From positions 310,001 to 374,000 of the forward strand of contig NZ_JANSUY010000001.1 in NCBI RefSeq assembly GCF_024741135.1: 64,000 nt of DNA. Reading direction: 5' to 3'. The notes beneath the pieces were generated by a model. The model was given only the letters and a program-made list of their open reading frames with translations, was not told where the DNA came from and searched no databases. Each line of letters starts with the position of its first letter. Within the stretch, counting starts at the first letter, position 1. The position numbers and the translations under genes were made by a program. The stretch comes from Aquiflexum gelatinilyticum. Its GTDB lineage: Bacteria > Bacteroidota > Bacteroidia > Cytophagales > Cyclobacteriaceae. Positions 62,853-64,000 of this stretch are shown in pieces.

Positions 62853-63701
62853 TTACTTAGTAGGGTTTTGCAAGCGGCAGACCATGATTCCGGATTGGGA
62901 TTGGTTGCCTTCGAGGTAATCTGACAGGGGTTTTTCTGAAACTTCCACCTTCATAGAACCTGAGCTTGCATGCAGCAAATGGATTCTTCCCTGCCTTTCG
63001 ATCGCAAATCCCACATGCACTATATCCAGATTGGTCATAGAAGTGGTGATGGCAATCAAGTCGCCGGAATGGATTTTTGTTTCGTGTAAGTGGATTTCAT
63101 CTTTGGGGATGAAATGGTATTGCCTGCGGGAAATAAGTTCCTCGGTGATTTGGAGTTGGCGCACAAAATCCGGATTTGCCAATTGTGGATAGAATTTTGG
63201 GTTGGAGGACATGAAAGAAGGGTTGTTTTCATAGACCCTCCCTCCGATCTCTTTGGTTATGTCCTTCAAAATCCCCTTTTGCTCATTTTCATAAATCCAG
63301 TCTGAAAAGTAATGGAACCTGGAAGGATACCCTTTGTTGGTTCCTTCTCTGTAGCGCAAAAACTCAAGTTCCTTTTCATAGCTGCCTATGGAAAAGCTGT
63401 TTTGCGCAGCAAGTCGGGTCAGGGTGACTACAGACTCCAGAAAAGTGGTGCAATCCAATCCCGTAAGGTTGATTACGAGTTTTTCATCTCCAGGTATTTC
63501 AAGAGTCTTTTCCACATAGGCGGTTTCAAGAAACCTGAGGCCTATTACAATGTTTAGGTCGTTTAAAGATTTTTTAGAAAGGTCTTTACCGGAAAGCTCT
63601 AGTAGAATGGATTCCAGTCTTTCACGGCTTTCTGCAGAGCAAACGGTCTGAGCTGGACTTAGCAGCGGGATGAAAAATAAGAATATGGCGGTCAATTTCA
63701 T
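62853..63701 (-). CDS. DUF1460 family secreted amidase-like protein
   Basis: About 282 residues. The start is the ATG giving KLTAIFLFFIPLLSPAQT, a signal peptide; an upstream in-frame ATG (63758) adds 19 residues before it. DUF1460 text: NLTGLDCTTFLESVVTLTRL with the probable nucleophile Cys, LRYREGTNKGYPSRFHYFSDWI, LHETKIHSGDLIAI and DIVHVGFAIERQGRIHLLHASS with the catalytic His. These NlpC/P60-like enzymes act on muropeptide or N-acylmuramoyl amide bonds in the envelope. Confidence 0.88.
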   Translation of the reverse strand: MKLTAIFLFFIPLLSPAQTVCSAESRERLESILLELSGKDLSKKSLNDLNIVIGLRFLETAYVEKTLEIPGDEKLVINLTGLDCTTFLESVVTLTRLAAQNSFSIGSYEKELEFLRYREGTNKGYPSRFHYFSDWIYENEQKGILKDITKEIGGRVYENNPSFMSSNPKFYPQLANPDFVRQLQITEELISRRQYHFIPKDEIHLHETKIHSGDLIAITTSMTNLDIVHVGFAIERQGRIHLLHASSGSMKVEVSEKPLSDYLEGNQSQSGIMVCRLQNPTK

Positions 63702-63837
63702 TATTGTAATTGGATTAGAATTCACATTCAAATTGCATGATTTTTTTGGAAATGCCATGCGAACTGAAAAAAGACAATTCCAAAATCAAGGTTTATATTG
63801 GAATATTGGTTTGGGGTTTGAAATTTGGCTTGATCCT

Positions 63838-64000
63838 TTATTTTTTATTTCCAAATCTCAAATCGTTCAAAATCTCTTCATCCACCATCTCCGGCAGGGT
63901 CACCTTCAATCCCGGGGTTCTTTCCATTTCTCTTTTTATGGCAAATAATGCTTCTTCATTTCTAGCCCAGGCACGGCGGGAGATGCCGTTGTTGACATCA
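63838..64000 (-). CDS. C-terminal end of an unidentified protein (partial at window edge)
   Basis: The minus strand is open from base 64000 down to TAA at 63838-63840. It encodes DVNNGISRRAWARNEEALFA and onwards to NDLRFGNKK (54 codons with the stop). The 5' part lies outside the window. A degenerate copy of its last ~35 codons lies at 57.1 kb. No family could be assigned from this tail. Confidence 0.65.
   Translation of the reverse strand, partial: DVNNGISRRAWARNEEALFAIKREMERTPGLKVTLPEMVDEEILNDLRFGNKK

Overview
The window looks like chromosomal DNA of a Bacteroidota member, most likely Cytophagales (Cyclobacteriaceae-like). This is an inference from several signs: moderate-to-low GC, short AT-rich gaps without clear Shine-Dalgarno sequences, promoter -7 elements matching TAnnTTTG, lipoprotein and beta-barrel proteins of Bacteroidota type, families typical of that phylum (DUF2027-Smr, DUF2024, PorT-like barrel, DUF1460, 627-residue PurF-like enzyme), and simple-repeat intergenic leaders. 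No rRNA, tRNA, CRISPR array, transposase or prophage gene was seen.

Layout. 0-3.7 kb: a truncated receiver-HPt response regulator, miaA, a small membrane protein, pfkA, ssb. 3.9-12.4 kb: secreted S10 peptidase, di-haem cytochrome c, YceI-like protein, a TPR protein fused to the C-terminal half of a bacterial eRF1-like (baeRF) protein, oligopeptidase B, an SDR. 12.4-15.9 kb: an ABC efflux set (lipoprotein adaptor, FtsX-type permease, ATPase). 15.9-20.4 kb: a beta-lactamase-like hydrolase, glutamate dehydrogenase, and hisF and hisIE separated by a 105-bp tandem repeat. 20.4-25.6 kb, minus strand: small membrane protein, GNAT, bestrophin, CHAD-like protein, DUF2027-Smr protein, photolyase. 25.6-32.6 kb: tamB facing tsaD, then smpB and an HNH nuclease. 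32.6-37 kb: a hybrid kinase tail-to-tail with a sigma-54 response regulator, plus a small secreted protein. 37-43.5 kb: PurF-like enzyme, M42 peptidase, and an OhrR-type peroxide operon (gpx, Old Yellow Enzyme, DoxX, ohrR) with two palindromic operators around its promoter. 43.5-51.4 kb: beta-barrel proteins, a secreted Ntn hydrolase, katG, fatty acid hydroxylase, YdeI-like protein. 51.4-54 kb: a thiol-themed minus-strand cluster (CPVC mini-thioredoxin, secreted CxxC protein, DUF2024, and a GGCT-MarR fusion with a four-cysteine tail) with a 21-bp palindrome in the promoter spacer. 54-64 kb: LLM oxidoreductase, Tat-exported ManD-like enolase-superfamily protein, a six-PAS histidine kinase cut by an in-frame stop, DUF72, a membrane protein, DUF1460, and the tail of a gene whose degenerate relative lies at 57.1 kb.

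Most of the window is ordinary housekeeping and envelope metabolism. The parts that stand out are the two redox regulons (OhrR, and GGCT-MarR), the TPR-baeRF chimera, the interrupted multi-PAS kinase and several families of intergenic repeats.
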